A stretch of DNA of 64,000 nt, taken from NCBI GenBank assembly GCA_003945285.1, contig AP019005.1, positions 1,116,001 to 1,180,000 on the forward strand, read 5' to 3'. Each line of letters opens with the position of its first letter. Within the stretch, counting starts at the first letter, position 1. Source of the DNA: Hydrogenimonas sp. Lineage in GTDB: Bacteria; Campylobacterota; Campylobacteria; Campylobacterales; Hydrogenimonadaceae. Made by a program: the position numbers and the translations under genes. Below the pieces are notes generated by a model that was given only the letters and a program-made list of their open reading frames with translations, was not told where the DNA came from and searched no databases. Shown in pieces: positions 18,039 to 27,431 of this stretch.

Positions 18039-19137
18039 TTTTTCTGAGATAGCGCAGCAGATAGCGGTCGGGACTTACCGAAATATCAACACGCCGTCTC
18101 CCCAGAATCTTTTCGGAGAGCATCTTGCCCATCAGCGGAGCGAAGACGAAGCCTCGGCCGCCGAAACAGCCTGCAATGTAACACCCATCCTTCGCGACTA
18201 TCTCTTCTGACTCCGGCTTTATACTCCTGTGCGGAGTCTTCAGCCTCCTGGCCGTCTCATTCAGGTCGGCAACGGCCCCGACCAGCGGGAAGTGGTCACT
18301 TACGGCGGACCTCCTTCCGGCGTATATACGTGATAGAGTCTGATCTTTGAGACTCGGTACCAGCTCTATCGCCTGGACGATGAGGCCGTTTATCCGCTCT
18401 ATCTCGCTTTCGGTTCCGCCTCTTACATGGGTGGCTCCTACACGTACCGTTCCGTCTATGTTGGCCGAGACGGAGATCTGCCTGTGCAGACTCATCGGAA
18501 TTTCGGCTTCACTTTTCAGGTCTACCCTCTCCCCCCAAACACCGCCGATTTCTATATAGGGAATCTCTACGGGCAGCTTCTCGGAACCGGTGGCCAGTAC
18601 GATATTTTCGGAGAGAAACCGGCCGACTCGCCACCCGCCTCTCTCTTTGGAAGGGGCTGCCGCAAGAGAGAGTGCGGTATCGATACCCTCCGTGAGCCTT
18701 TTCGCGACACCCGCGGGGTCAACAAAGGCCGCATTTCCAAAGCAGAGCGCCCCGAACTTCAAGGCATCTTCGTCTATGAAGGAAAGCTCCTTCGCTTCGC
18801 AGAGATCGAACGGTATATCGAGATGCTTTTTATAGCTTTCGAACCTCTCTGCATCCGGCTCATCTTTCGGAATTCTGGCGACCCCTTTTTGGAAGAAGGC
18901 TTCAGGAGCCTTTTGCGCATAGAAGCCGAGGGCGAACCGGTAGGCTTCGTTGGTGAGAAGCTGAAGCGCGCCCCCTTTGCCCAGCCTTGGGGAGAGAAAG
19001 GCCCCTGCCGCACCGCTGGCACCGGCAAGCAGCCCCTTTTTGTCTACCAGAAGGACCTTCTGCCCCGCCTCTTTGAGCCAGTAGGCGGCACATATTCCGG
19101 CTATCCCGGCGCCTATGACAATCGTATCGTATCTCAT
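18031..19137 (-). CDS. FAD-dependent oxidoreductase resembling the MnmC C-terminal domain
   Basis: This 368-residue protein has an N-terminal dinucleotide-binding motif (IVIGAGIAGICAAYWL) and the MnmC-like loop GASGAAGAFLSPRLGKGG. YAGRRSAVSDHFPLVGAV and AGCFGGRGFVFAP lie further along. In bifunctional MnmC this domain oxidatively removes the carboxymethyl group from cmnm5s2U34 in tRNA, and a separate N-terminal domain methylates the product. Only the oxidase half is present here, and no methyltransferase domain is next to it. A glycine-oxidase-like DAO role is the main alternative. It is probably transcribed with glyS. Confidence 0.65.
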   Translation of the reverse strand: MRYDTIVIGAGIAGICAAYWLKEAGQKVLLVDKKGLLAGASGAAGAFLSPRLGKGGALQLLTNEAYRFALGFYAQKAPEAFFQKGVARIPKDEPDAERFESYKKHLDIPFDLCEAKELSFIDEDALKFGALCFGNAAFVDPAGVAKRLTEGIDTALSLAAAPSKERGGWRVGRFLSENIVLATGSEKLPVEIPYIEIGGVWGERVDLKSEAEIPMSLHRQISVSANIDGTVRVGATHVRGGTESEIERINGLIVQAIELVPSLKDQTLSRIYAGRRSAVSDHFPLVGAVADLNETARRLKTPHRSIKPESEEIVAKDGCYIAGCFGGRGFVFAPLMGKMLSEKILGRRRVDISVSPDRYLLRYLRKTT

Positions 19138-19153
19138 AGTACGGCAGTCTGTT

Positions 19154-21202
19154 TCAGAGGGTGATCTCTTTGATATCCGCTACGCTTCTGAAGGCCCTGT
19201 AGACGGAAGCCACGAGATTCTGCCTGTTTCTTCTCAAGGCCTCGTCATCTACATTCACCATCACATTGTCGAAAAATCTGTCAAGCTGCGGCTTGAGTGA
19301 AAAGAGGGCATCGAGCTCCTCTTCGTAGTCGCTGTATTCGCGGTCCAAAACGGCATTGAAGGCTTCGTAGAGTTCCATCTCTTCATCCTTTTCAAAAAGT
19401 GAAGGATCGACCTCGAGCTCTCCTTCAAGATCTATATCTCTGCTTATATTTGCCACACGCTTGAATGTTGTAAATATCTCCTTGAAGCCGTCGCTCTCAG
19501 AGATACTCTTGAGAGCATCTACCTTCTTCACTATCTCGTTGATGTCACTCTCTCCACTTGCAAGCACCGCCGTTATGACAGAGGGGTTCGCATCAAGCGC
19601 TTTATAGAGGCGCTCTTCGAAAAATCTGATGAGCTCTTCGGTTTCAAACTCGGCATACTCTTTTTTGAAGTACTCTATCGTCTCCCTGAGATCGAAAGGT
19701 ATATCGAAGTGTGTAACTATTCTGATTATCCCGGCGGCAGCTCTTCGCAGGGCGAACGGATCTCTGGAGCCGGTTGGAATCTTGCCGATGGAAAAGAGGG
19801 CCATCAGGTTGTCCAGTTTGTAGGCTATCGCAAGCAGGGCCGCAAAGAGATTCGCCGGCAAATCCCCCTCTTCTGAGTTTGGAAGGTACTGATCTCTTAT
19901 GGCGAGAGCCACAAGTTCATCCTCCCCCTGCGCTTTCGCATAGTAGTAACCCATAACTCCCTGAAGTTCGGTGAACTCGTAGACCATCTCGCTCAGCAGA
20001 TCCGCCTTCGAAAGTATGGCCGCCCTCTCCGCAAGCGCTTTGAGTTCACCCCTCTCTCTGGAAAACTCTCTCTCCAGCCTATCCGAATAGACCTCCGCCA
20101 AAGCAGACGCGATGATACTCTCTCTGAGACTTTTGTCGTACATCGTTCCAAGGCCGTCCATAAATACGATACTCTTCAGGCCCTCCGGGTCGAGACCCTT
20201 TTTCAGATCGTTTTCGTAGAAGAACATCGCATCGGAGAGCCTGGGCTTCAGCACCCTCTCGTTACCGGCTATAACCTGCGAAAAGTCGTCCGTTTTGGCG
20301 TTTGATACGACCACGAAACGGTTGTGCAGCAGACCATCTTTAAATACCGGGAAGTAGCGCTGGTGCTCTTTCATGCTGGTCATGATCACCTCGGGCGGCA
20401 GCTTCAGGAAACTCTCGTCGAAAGAGCCCGGCAGGGGTGTGGGATACTCGGTAATGGCCACAATCTCATCCAAGAGCTCCCCGTCGCGTCCGATCTTCAG
20501 TCCCTCTTCACTCTCTATGCGCCCAAAGCCTTCGAGAATCTTTTCGGCTCTTCTATCGGCGAAAAGCTCCACCCCGCCGTTTTCAAGCCTCTCGAAATAC
20601 TCCTTCGCGGATTCGACCCTGACGGGATCGAACGAAACCTGCCTGTGGAGCCTGGTGCTGTTCGAGCTCTCGACTCCAAAAAGCGTTACCGGCACCGTCT
20701 CGTTGCCGAAAAGTGTCAGAATCCACCTTACCGGCCTTATGAACTCCTCTTTGCCTTCTCCCCATCTCATCATCTTTCCGAATCGCATCGAAGAGATCCA
20801 CTCCGCAAGCATATCCCCGAGCAGGGTCTCGGTTCGCTCCCCCTCTATGATACGCCTGAAAAATAGAACCTCTTTGCCTCCCTTTTCGCTTCGCCCTATC
20901 TCATCGAGCGGAACTCCGCACTTCTTCGCAAAACTCTCGGCCGCCCTGGTCGGCCCGGAGTCGTCGAACGCTATCTGCACGGGAGGGCCGTAGAGCTCCT
21001 CTTCGCTATCTGGCTGTTTTACGGGGAACTCCGGGTGCCATAGCACCAGTCGCCTGGGCGTATAGGAGAATTCGAACTCCACAAGCAGGCGCCGTTTTTC
21101 AAGTATTTCGGCCCACGAACTCTCTATCCGGTCAAGAATTTTAAGCAGGGGAACCGCCGGAAGCTCCTCCACACCTATCTCTATAAGCAGGGGTTTTGTC
21201 AT
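19154..21202 (-). CDS. glyS: Glycine--tRNA ligase beta subunit
   Basis: This 682-residue protein starts MTKPLLIEIGVEELPA, the characteristic GlyS N-terminus. FGKMMRWGEGKEEFIRPVRW, MTSMKEHQRYFPVF and DPFALRRAAAGIIRI are further family signatures. It pairs with GlyQ in the alpha2beta2 enzyme charging tRNA-Gly; glyQ is not in the window. A GGAGAGATC ribosome-binding site precedes the ATG. The anticodon-binding helical C-terminus is complete. Confidence 0.93.
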   Translation of the reverse strand: MTKPLLIEIGVEELPAVPLLKILDRIESSWAEILEKRRLLVEFEFSYTPRRLVLWHPEFPVKQPDSEEELYGPPVQIAFDDSGPTRAAESFAKKCGVPLDEIGRSEKGGKEVLFFRRIIEGERTETLLGDMLAEWISSMRFGKMMRWGEGKEEFIRPVRWILTLFGNETVPVTLFGVESSNSTRLHRQVSFDPVRVESAKEYFERLENGGVELFADRRAEKILEGFGRIESEEGLKIGRDGELLDEIVAITEYPTPLPGSFDESFLKLPPEVIMTSMKEHQRYFPVFKDGLLHNRFVVVSNAKTDDFSQVIAGNERVLKPRLSDAMFFYENDLKKGLDPEGLKSIVFMDGLGTMYDKSLRESIIASALAEVYSDRLEREFSRERGELKALAERAAILSKADLLSEMVYEFTELQGVMGYYYAKAQGEDELVALAIRDQYLPNSEEGDLPANLFAALLAIAYKLDNLMALFSIGKIPTGSRDPFALRRAAAGIIRIVTHFDIPFDLRETIEYFKKEYAEFETEELIRFFEERLYKALDANPSVITAVLASGESDINEIVKKVDALKSISESDGFKEIFTTFKRVANISRDIDLEGELEVDPSLFEKDEEMELYEAFNAVLDREYSDYEEELDALFSLKPQLDRFFDNVMVNVDDEALRRNRQNLVASVYRAFRSVADIKEITL

Positions 21203-21307
21203 GATCTCTCCAAACTGGAAAATTGACCCGATTTTATCGAAAGTTTGATTAAGGAAACCTCTTGCCGCGGATTAGGGAGATTAACCGCTCTCTAACACTC
21301 CTTTCGG

Positions 21308-21313
21308 TATAAT
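21308..21313 (+). promoter_or_regulatory. Candidate -10 element for valS
   Basis: A perfect TATAAT lies 31 nt before the valS ATG. No good -35 hexamer is visible at 16-18 bp. Campylobacterota sigma-70 promoters often lack a conserved -35, so the call is plausible but weak. Confidence 0.35.
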
Positions 21314-21343
21314 CGCGATTATTTTGCCAGCGAGGTTCGATAA

Positions 21344-23974
21344 ATGAGCGAAAAAAAAGGGTACAACCCACACGAATTCGAAGAGAAATTTTACGGTATA
21401 TGGGAAGATCGGGGCTACTTCGAAGTAGACGGCAACAGGGAGATTCAAAAAGAGGGCAGAAACTTCTGCATCATGATGCCGCCTCCCAACGTAACCGGAA
21501 GCCTGCACATAGGCCACGCTCTTACGTTCACACTTCAGGATATCATGGTGCGCTACAAGCGTATGGACGGCTACAGGACTCTCTGGCAGCCCGGAACGGA
21601 CCACGCGGGCATCGCGACGCAGAACGTAGTTGAAAAGCAGCTGCTTGCCGAAGGAAAGAGCAAAGAGGATCTCGGAAGGGAGCTCTTTTTGAAGCGTGTC
21701 TGGGAGTGGAAAGAGCAGAGCGGCGGTATGATAGTACACCAGATGCGGAAACTCGGTGTCTCACCCGCATGGAGCCGCGAACGCTTCACGATGGATGAAG
21801 GCCTCAAAAACGCCGTTAAGAAAGCCTTCGTACAACTCTACGATGAAGGGCTGATAGTACGCGGAAACTATATGGTCAACTGGTGTACCCACGACGGTGC
21901 GCTGAGCGATATAGAGGTCGAGTACGAAGAGCACGACGGAAAGCTCTACCATATCCGATACCCGCTTGCAGATGAAGAGGGTTACGTCGTGGTAGCTACG
22001 ACCAGGCCCGAAACATACTTCGGGGATACCGCCGTAATGGTCCACCCGGACGACGAACGCTACAAGCACCTTGTAGGCAAAAGGGTACGGCTTCCGCTGA
22101 TAGAGAGGGAGATCCCCGTCATCGCCGACGAGCACGTCGATATGGAGTTCGGTACCGGAGTCGTCAAAGTTACACCTGCGCACGATCCAAACGACTACGA
22201 AGTGGGCAAACGGCACAACCTCGACTTCATCACCGTTTTCGACGAGAAAGGTATACTGAACAAGTTCGCGGGAGAGTTCGAAGGGCATGAGAGGCTCGAC
22301 GCGAGAGAGAAGATCGTAGAGCGTCTGCAGCAGGAGGGCTACCTCGAAAAGATAGAAGAGCACCGCCACCAGGTTGGCCACTGCTACAGGTGCCACAATG
22401 TCGTGGAGCCCTACATCTCAAAACAGTGGTTCGTAAAAAAAGAGATCGCAAAAAGAGCCATAGAGAGGGTCAACGCCGGTGAAGCGAAATTTTTCCCTCC
22501 GCACTGGATCAACAGCTACAACGCGTGGATGAGCGAACTCAGGGACTGGTGTATAAGCAGGCAGCTATGGTGGGGACACCGCATACCGGTATTCTACTGC
22601 GAAGATTGCGGACATGAATGGGCGACGGAAGATGAGAGCCCGAAAAAGTGTCCGAAGTGCGGAAGCGACAGGATCTATCAGGACCCGGACGTTCTGGATA
22701 CATGGTTCAGCTCCGCTCTATGGCCCTTCAGCACCCTCGGCTGGGGCAACGCCGATGCGCTGAAAGGTCTGAAGTGGAGCGAAGAGGACCTGAAAAACTT
22801 CTACCCGAACGATCTGCTGATAACCGGCTTTGATATCCTCTTCTTCTGGGTCGCCAGGATGATAATGATGGGTGAGCACTTCATGGGAGAGCTCCCCTTC
22901 AGAGATATCTACCTCCACGCGCTGGTACGCGACGAGCACGGCAACAAGATGTCCAAGTCGCGCGGCAACGTCATAGACCCGCTGGACACCATAGAGCAGT
23001 ACAGTGCCGACGCTCTGCGCTTCACACTCGCCGTTCTCGCCGTCCAGGGGCGCGACATAAAACTGAGCAACGACAAGCTCGAGCTGAGCCGCAACTTCAC
23101 CAACAAACTCTACAACGCGGCGAACTACCTTCTTATGAATGCAGAGAGATTCGAAAACCTCGAAAACTGCAAAATAGAGACACCGCTAGGACGCTACATG
23201 CTCTCACGTTTCGCCCTTGCCGTAGAAGAGACGAGAGGCTACATAGACCAGTACAGGTTCAACGATGCCGCAACGACGCTCTACCGCTTTTTGTGGGGCG
23301 AGTTCTGCGACTGGGGCATAGAGCTCTCGAAGGCTAGCAAAGAGAGTGTCGCCGAGCTCGGTGCCGTATTCAAAGAGGCGATGAAGCTGCTGCACCCGTT
23401 CATGCCGTTCGTAACCGAATATCTCTGGCACAGGCTTTCAGCCACATCCGTAGAGAGCGACGGCTCAGTCATGGTGATGCCCTACCCCGAAAATATCGCC
23501 CGTGACGAAAAGATAGAGAGAGAGTTTGCAGCCATAACGGAAGCAATCGTATCGATCCGCCGCGCAAAAGCTACGGTGGATATGCCGGGCAGAAAGATCG
23601 AGAAAGCCTACATCAAGCCTGACGAGCCTATGGATGCCGGGCTGGCGGCCCCCTTTATAAAGCTTCTTGCCAAAACCGAAAGCGTAGAGTTCGTAAACGA
23701 GAAGGTTCCAGACGCCATTACCGATGTAAGCGAACATATGGAGATATACCTTCCCCTGAAAGGGATAGATCTCGAACCGCTCCTGAAGCGGCTGGAAAAT
23801 CAGCAGAACAAACTCACCAAAGAGGTTGTAAAACTTTCCGGTATGCTCAAAAACGAGAAGTTCGTCGCAAACGCCCCCGCCCATGTCGTAGAGGAGAACA
23901 AAAGAGCGCTCGAAGAGGCTCAAAAGAGGCTAAAAAAGGTCGAAGCGGAGCTTCTTCAGCTCACATCTGTCTAA
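21344..23974 (+). CDS. valS: Valine--tRNA ligase
   Basis: This 876-residue class I synthetase has the HIGH motif in PNVTGSLHIGHAL and an editing (CP1) domain with ATTRPETYFGDTAVMVHP. A zinc-ribbon segment (CEDCGHEWA ... CPKCGS) and the KMSKS loop GNKMSKSRGNVIDP follow. It ends with the ValS-specific C-terminal coiled coil (LENQQNKLTKEVVKL to the end). It charges tRNA-Val and edits misactivated threonine. Its stop overlaps that of the convergent small gene by four bases. Confidence 0.95.
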   Translation: MSEKKGYNPHEFEEKFYGIWEDRGYFEVDGNREIQKEGRNFCIMMPPPNVTGSLHIGHALTFTLQDIMVRYKRMDGYRTLWQPGTDHAGIATQNVVEKQLLAEGKSKEDLGRELFLKRVWEWKEQSGGMIVHQMRKLGVSPAWSRERFTMDEGLKNAVKKAFVQLYDEGLIVRGNYMVNWCTHDGALSDIEVEYEEHDGKLYHIRYPLADEEGYVVVATTRPETYFGDTAVMVHPDDERYKHLVGKRVRLPLIEREIPVIADEHVDMEFGTGVVKVTPAHDPNDYEVGKRHNLDFITVFDEKGILNKFAGEFEGHERLDAREKIVERLQQEGYLEKIEEHRHQVGHCYRCHNVVEPYISKQWFVKKEIAKRAIERVNAGEAKFFPPHWINSYNAWMSELRDWCISRQLWWGHRIPVFYCEDCGHEWATEDESPKKCPKCGSDRIYQDPDVLDTWFSSALWPFSTLGWGNADALKGLKWSEEDLKNFYPNDLLITGFDILFFWVARMIMMGEHFMGELPFRDIYLHALVRDEHGNKMSKSRGNVIDPLDTIEQYSADALRFTLAVLAVQGRDIKLSNDKLELSRNFTNKLYNAANYLLMNAERFENLENCKIETPLGRYMLSRFALAVEETRGYIDQYRFNDAATTLYRFLWGEFCDWGIELSKASKESVAELGAVFKEAMKLLHPFMPFVTEYLWHRLSATSVESDGSVMVMPYPENIARDEKIEREFAAITEAIVSIRRAKATVDMPGRKIEKAYIKPDEPMDAGLAAPFIKLLAKTESVEFVNEKVPDAITDVSEHMEIYLPLKGIDLEPLLKRLENQQNKLTKEVVKLSGMLKNEKFVANAPAHVVEENKRALEEAQKRLKKVEAELLQLTSV

Positions 23975-24198
23975 TCTTCGGAGCGCTTGAGCGCTCCTGA
24001 CTTCTCAAGCTCCTCTTTGTGTACTCTGTCGACCATCTCGAGCGCTTCCATAGTATTTTTGATTATCTGTTTCTTGCTTGTGAGCGGTTTCATCGCAAGA
24101 TTCTTCGTCCGTTTGTCTGTTTTTGGATTCGAAAGAATCTTCATAACCTCGTTTTCCAACTCTTTTATATAACCGTTAAGACAATCTTCTATCTTCAC
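23971..24198 (-). CDS. Small conserved-looking charged protein of unknown function
   Basis: This 75-residue protein is helical and Lys/Glu-rich (IKELENEVMKILSNPKTDKR), with no signal peptide or membrane segment. I chose the GTG at 24198 because it overlaps the upstream stop (GTGA) and has a GGAGGAG ribosome-binding site eight bases before it. A longer ATG frame lies inside the upstream gene. It is translationally coupled to that gene. I do not recognise the family. Confidence 0.6.
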   Translation of the reverse strand: MKIEDCLNGYIKELENEVMKILSNPKTDKRTKNLAMKPLTSKKQIIKNTMEALEMVDRVHKEELEKSGALKRSED

Positions 24199-24734
24199 TC
24201 TTTCAGCTCCTCCCTCATCTTCATCCATCTGGTTTTGAGATCTTTTCCGTCTCCGTACCTTAAAAAATGCCAATAGCGCCTATGTACCCCTCTGACTCTC
24301 CGGGCATGCCGTATGGGACACCAGAACTGCTCTGTTCTGGAGGCGATCTCCCGCACATAGGCGACGAGTCCGTTGAAGTAGGCGCAGTAGAGGCAGTTGA
24401 GCTTCTGCAGCATATTGAGGTAGCGCAGCCGGTGCCTGTCGAAAACTATGAACTCTTTACGGTCGACCTTGGGAATTCCGTATACCGGAAAGCAAACACC
24501 TTGATAGACGGTGACGAAAATATCCATAATAACCGCCGGGACTATCATCGCGTAGATGAAGGGGGCGGTCGCTATATATCCCGGCTTTGCGGTTTTGATA
24601 TAGTCCCAAAGAGGTACCCGCTCCTCCAGAAAATCGCACTTGAGCGACTCCGCTTCCTTTTCGAGCTCCCTGTTTAGAAGAGACTCGGTCTCTTCGAGCT
24701 TTTCGAGAAGCTCGCCGATTTTATCTCTATCCAT
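24195..24734 (-). CDS. Putative membrane protein of unknown function
   Basis: This 179-residue protein has a charged coiled-coil-like N-terminus, then a hydrophobic stretch (YIATAPFIYAMIVPAVIMDI) and another (VYQGVCFPVYGIP). A cysteine-containing segment (LNCLYCAYFNGL) and a basic tail rich in Arg/Trp follow (RHARRVRGVHRRYWHF). The CxxC and conserved-looking ASRTEQFWCPIRHA segment could bind metal, but I cannot assign a family. It is coupled to the downstream small gene. Confidence 0.6.
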   Translation of the reverse strand: MDRDKIGELLEKLEETESLLNRELEKEAESLKCDFLEERVPLWDYIKTAKPGYIATAPFIYAMIVPAVIMDIFVTVYQGVCFPVYGIPKVDRKEFIVFDRHRLRYLNMLQKLNCLYCAYFNGLVAYVREIASRTEQFWCPIRHARRVRGVHRRYWHFLRYGDGKDLKTRWMKMREELKE

Positions 24735-24795
24735 TTTACTGCCTGAAATTTAGTCCTAAAATGATACAATAAAAAAAAGAGCAAAGGTGGTTTTC

Positions 24796-25686
24796 GTGGG
24801 AAAAAAAGATGAGAGAATAATAGAGGAACTCAAAGATTTCAGTGATGTTGAAGTCTGCAGCAACTCCGACCCGCTTCCGGTCCTGCTGAAAAAGAAAAAG
24901 GCCATCAGAAAATATCTTGAAGCGGAAGAGCTCAAACCGTACCAGGCGGAGCTGATAAAACTACAGAAGCACTTGGAGAACAACAAACTCAAGATGCTGA
25001 TTCTCTTCGAAGGGCGTGATGCCGCGGGCAAGGGTGGAACGATCCGCAGGGTCACACGCTATATGAACGAGAAGCACTACAGGGTGGTCGCTCTCGGAAA
25101 ACCTACCGAAGAGCAGCGTACCCAATGGTATTTTCAGAGGTATGTGGAGCAGTTTCCACGCGGAGGAGAGATAGTTCTCTTCGACAGAAGCTGGTACAAC
25201 AGGGCGATGGTGGAGCCGGTATTCGGCTTCTGTACACCTGAAGAGTACCAGACCTTCATGGAGGATACCCCGAGCTTCGAGAAGGGGCTGGTAAGAAACG
25301 GAATCACCCTTATAAAGCTCTATTTCAGTGTTACGAAAGAGGAGCAGAAAAGACGCTTCGAGCGCCGTAAAACCGACCCTCTCAGGCAGTGGAAGCTGAG
25401 CGAAGTCGACCTCCAGGCACAGGAGAGATGGGACGACTTTACGAACATGAAGTACGAGATGCTCAAACACACCCACACCACAATAGCCCCCTGGACGATA
25501 ATACGTTCAGACAACAAGCACCTTGCACGCCTAAACGTCATGAGAGTGATTCTCAACTCGATACACTACGAAGGAAGAGACGAACTTCTCGACTACGTAC
25601 CCGACAGCAACATCGTAGTATCGGGAGCCAGAGAGCTTGAGCTTATGGAGGCGCAGCGGCTAAGAAGCGGCAAGTTTATAGGATAA
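24796..25686 (+). CDS. ppk2: Polyphosphate kinase 2 (PPK2), second paralogue
   Basis: It has the same motif set as the gene at 8654-9553: Walker A LFEGRDAAGKGGTIRRV, Walker B LFDRSWYNRAMVEPVFGF, and lid ERRKTDPLRQWKLSEVD. The body is about 297 residues with an extra C-terminal tail after the kinase fold. A GTG at 24796 has AAAGGTGG at good spacing; the GTG at 24787 is an alternative. A TACAAT -10-like sequence sits about 20 bp upstream. The differing N-termini and lids suggest the two PPK2s have split roles or substrates. Confidence 0.88.
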   Translation: MGKKDERIIEELKDFSDVEVCSNSDPLPVLLKKKKAIRKYLEAEELKPYQAELIKLQKHLENNKLKMLILFEGRDAAGKGGTIRRVTRYMNEKHYRVVALGKPTEEQRTQWYFQRYVEQFPRGGEIVLFDRSWYNRAMVEPVFGFCTPEEYQTFMEDTPSFEKGLVRNGITLIKLYFSVTKEEQKRRFERRKTDPLRQWKLSEVDLQAQERWDDFTNMKYEMLKHTHTTIAPWTIIRSDNKHLARLNVMRVILNSIHYEGRDELLDYVPDSNIVVSGARELELMEAQRLRSGKFIG

Positions 25687-25752
25687 AATTAAAACCTGAA
25701 AATTATCTCTATCCCCTTCGTAGAGTGGTAACATAGGGGAAAAAACGGGAAA

Positions 25753-26406
25753 ATGATGAAACAGTACAATCTTCTGAACCATATTGTAAAGGTTGACAAA
25801 AAGAGCTTCCTCGATGCCTTGAACTCAGGCCGCAGGATCGCGATCACACCAGAAGGCGAGATAGTCGAGGAAAATGAAAACGGAACCCTCCCTCCGCAAC
25901 TCTACATCTATGCCGGAAAACCCGGGTCTCTCACCGGCAACGGAGTGGGCAGGCCTACACCTCTTTCAAAGATACTCGGAGAGAACTACGAGGTAAGAGA
26001 CGAAGGAGAGAGGGTTGCGATATCGGCCGACAAAGCGTGGGAGCGGATCGTGGAGGCAAATCTGCCGCGGTTTCACTACCTCGACGTGGCCGGAGAGGGG
26101 ATAGGCGAGTTCTCCGACAAGGAGCTCGACAATCTAATCTGGTACAGCTGTGAATTCGGCATAAACTACAGGGAGGTGGCCGAACATCTCGAGAAGAGTG
26201 TCGACGGCACCGTTTTGTGCATAGAGCATTTGGAGCCCTACAGATTCAACGGCTGTGTTTATATAGACGATATCGAAAAGGCTAGAAGGGTCGCCTTCGA
26301 CTTCATAGTATCGGAGCTGAAAAGGCGGATCGACGAAGGGGCGATAGATACGGAAGACCTGGAAGATGAAGAGGAGGAGGCGCTCAGATTCTTCGGCCTG
26401 CTCTGA
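25753..26406 (+). CDS. Hypothetical protein with acidic C-terminus
   Basis: This 217-residue soluble protein starts MMKQYNLLNHIVKV; the second ATG (25756) is equally possible. No catalytic motif is recognisable. The middle has SDKELDNLIWYSCEF and HLEKSVDGTVLCIEHLEPYRF, and the tail is acidic (EDLEDEEEEALRF). It stands alone between ppk2 and a convergent gene. Codon use matches the core genes. Confidence 0.6.
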   Translation: MMKQYNLLNHIVKVDKKSFLDALNSGRRIAITPEGEIVEENENGTLPPQLYIYAGKPGSLTGNGVGRPTPLSKILGENYEVRDEGERVAISADKAWERIVEANLPRFHYLDVAGEGIGEFSDKELDNLIWYSCEFGINYREVAEHLEKSVDGTVLCIEHLEPYRFNGCVYIDDIEKARRVAFDFIVSELKRRIDEGAIDTEDLEDEEEEALRFFGLL

Positions 26407-26416
26407 TCCAAGCGGC

Positions 26417-26935
26417 TTAAGCGTATATTTCGAAGCTCTTCATACTCTCGAAGAGGCGGTCGAAGAGCTTTTTCGAGCTCTCGATGAGCGCCCTGCTCTT
26501 TTCGAATGACGAAAGAACTTCATCCATCATATCTACCGTTCTCGATTTCAGAAGGTTCACTGCATCTTCGTTTCCGCTCTCGGGCATGAGACTTTTCATA
26601 AGCTGCGCCGTATTGGCCGTCTCTTTCACTCCCGCAGCTTCACCACTCTCTTTGACATTTTGCAAAAACTCCTGAAAAAGAGGTTTTACGACCTTCATCG
26701 CCTCCTCTATCTCGGCACGGTCACGTGCGTCTATGCCGTTGCCGCTGTATGAGAAGGAGTAGCCGTACTCATGCTTCAGACTCATCGAAAAGCTTTTGGA
26801 AGAGCCATCCTGTGACATCTGCATCGAAACGGACCTGTTGTCGTAAAGCGAGAGCGATATTCTGTCGCCGGAGCTTGTGGTCAGATCGAATGAAAAGGTG
26901 TTGGCCGTTGCGGTGAGTGAACCCAGCTGTGTCAT
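26417..26935 (-). CDS. Hypothetical protein, helical C-terminal half
   Basis: This 172-residue protein has a Ser/Thr-rich beta-like N-terminal half (FSFDLTTSSGDRISLSLYD) and a helical C-terminal half (LFQEFLQNVKESGEAAG, EVLSSFEKSRALIESSKKLFDRL). There is no signal peptide. The composition is reminiscent of small motility- or surface-associated proteins, but I recognise no family. Confidence 0.55.
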   Translation of the reverse strand: MTQLGSLTATANTFSFDLTTSSGDRISLSLYDNRSVSMQMSQDGSSKSFSMSLKHEYGYSFSYSGNGIDARDRAEIEEAMKVVKPLFQEFLQNVKESGEAAGVKETANTAQLMKSLMPESGNEDAVNLLKSRTVDMMDEVLSSFEKSRALIESSKKLFDRLFESMKSFEIYA

Positions 26936-26988
26936 ATGCCGCCTTTGGTTGGGTTATAAAATAAATATCGGCATTATAAAATCCGGTT

Positions 26989-27306
26989 TTAAGGTATGAA
27001 AAATGGATCACTCTTTTGCATAAGCTCTTTTTTGCCCAAATGACATCGTGAGCAGGAGGCTATCGCCCGGTGTTCCGGGAGAGTAGAGCTCATAAGCCGC
27101 TTTTTGTCATGACACTCGAAGCAGTCCTGTCCGCATGTCGAGGCCCCTGTAGAGCTCTCTTTGTGACACTCTATACACCGTTTTATCACCTTGTGGTGAG
27201 GCTCATCTATACTCTTTTTCAGGACCGGATGGCACTTGATGCAGTCACCGCTGCAGGCGAATGAGAGGCCGGCAAGAGCGGAAAGTGAGATCAAAATCTT
27301 TACCAT
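26989..27306 (-). CDS. Small tetrahaem c-type cytochrome, periplasmic
   Basis: This 105-residue protein has a signal peptide (MVKILISLSALAGLSFA) and four CxxCH haem sites: CIKCH, CIECH, CFECH and CSRCH. Extra His residues are suitable as distal ligands, and there is an additional CGQDC without His. It resembles small NapC/NrfH-partner or cytochrome c3-like electron carriers in the periplasm. I chose the ATG at 27306 because the signal peptide begins there. It is divergent from the sodium-channel gene across 125 bp. Confidence 0.82.
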   Translation of the reverse strand: MVKILISLSALAGLSFACSGDCIKCHPVLKKSIDEPHHKVIKRCIECHKESSTGASTCGQDCFECHDKKRLMSSTLPEHRAIASCSRCHLGKKELMQKSDPFFIP

Positions 27307-27431
27307 GACACTAACCTCCGTAACGCAAAACAAAAAGATCGCTTTCACGACAACTTTAAATCTGGGATTGAGAGTTATTATAGTGGAAAGTTGATTAAAA
27401 TTCTGAGAATAATTCTCATCCGGGAGGCGGA

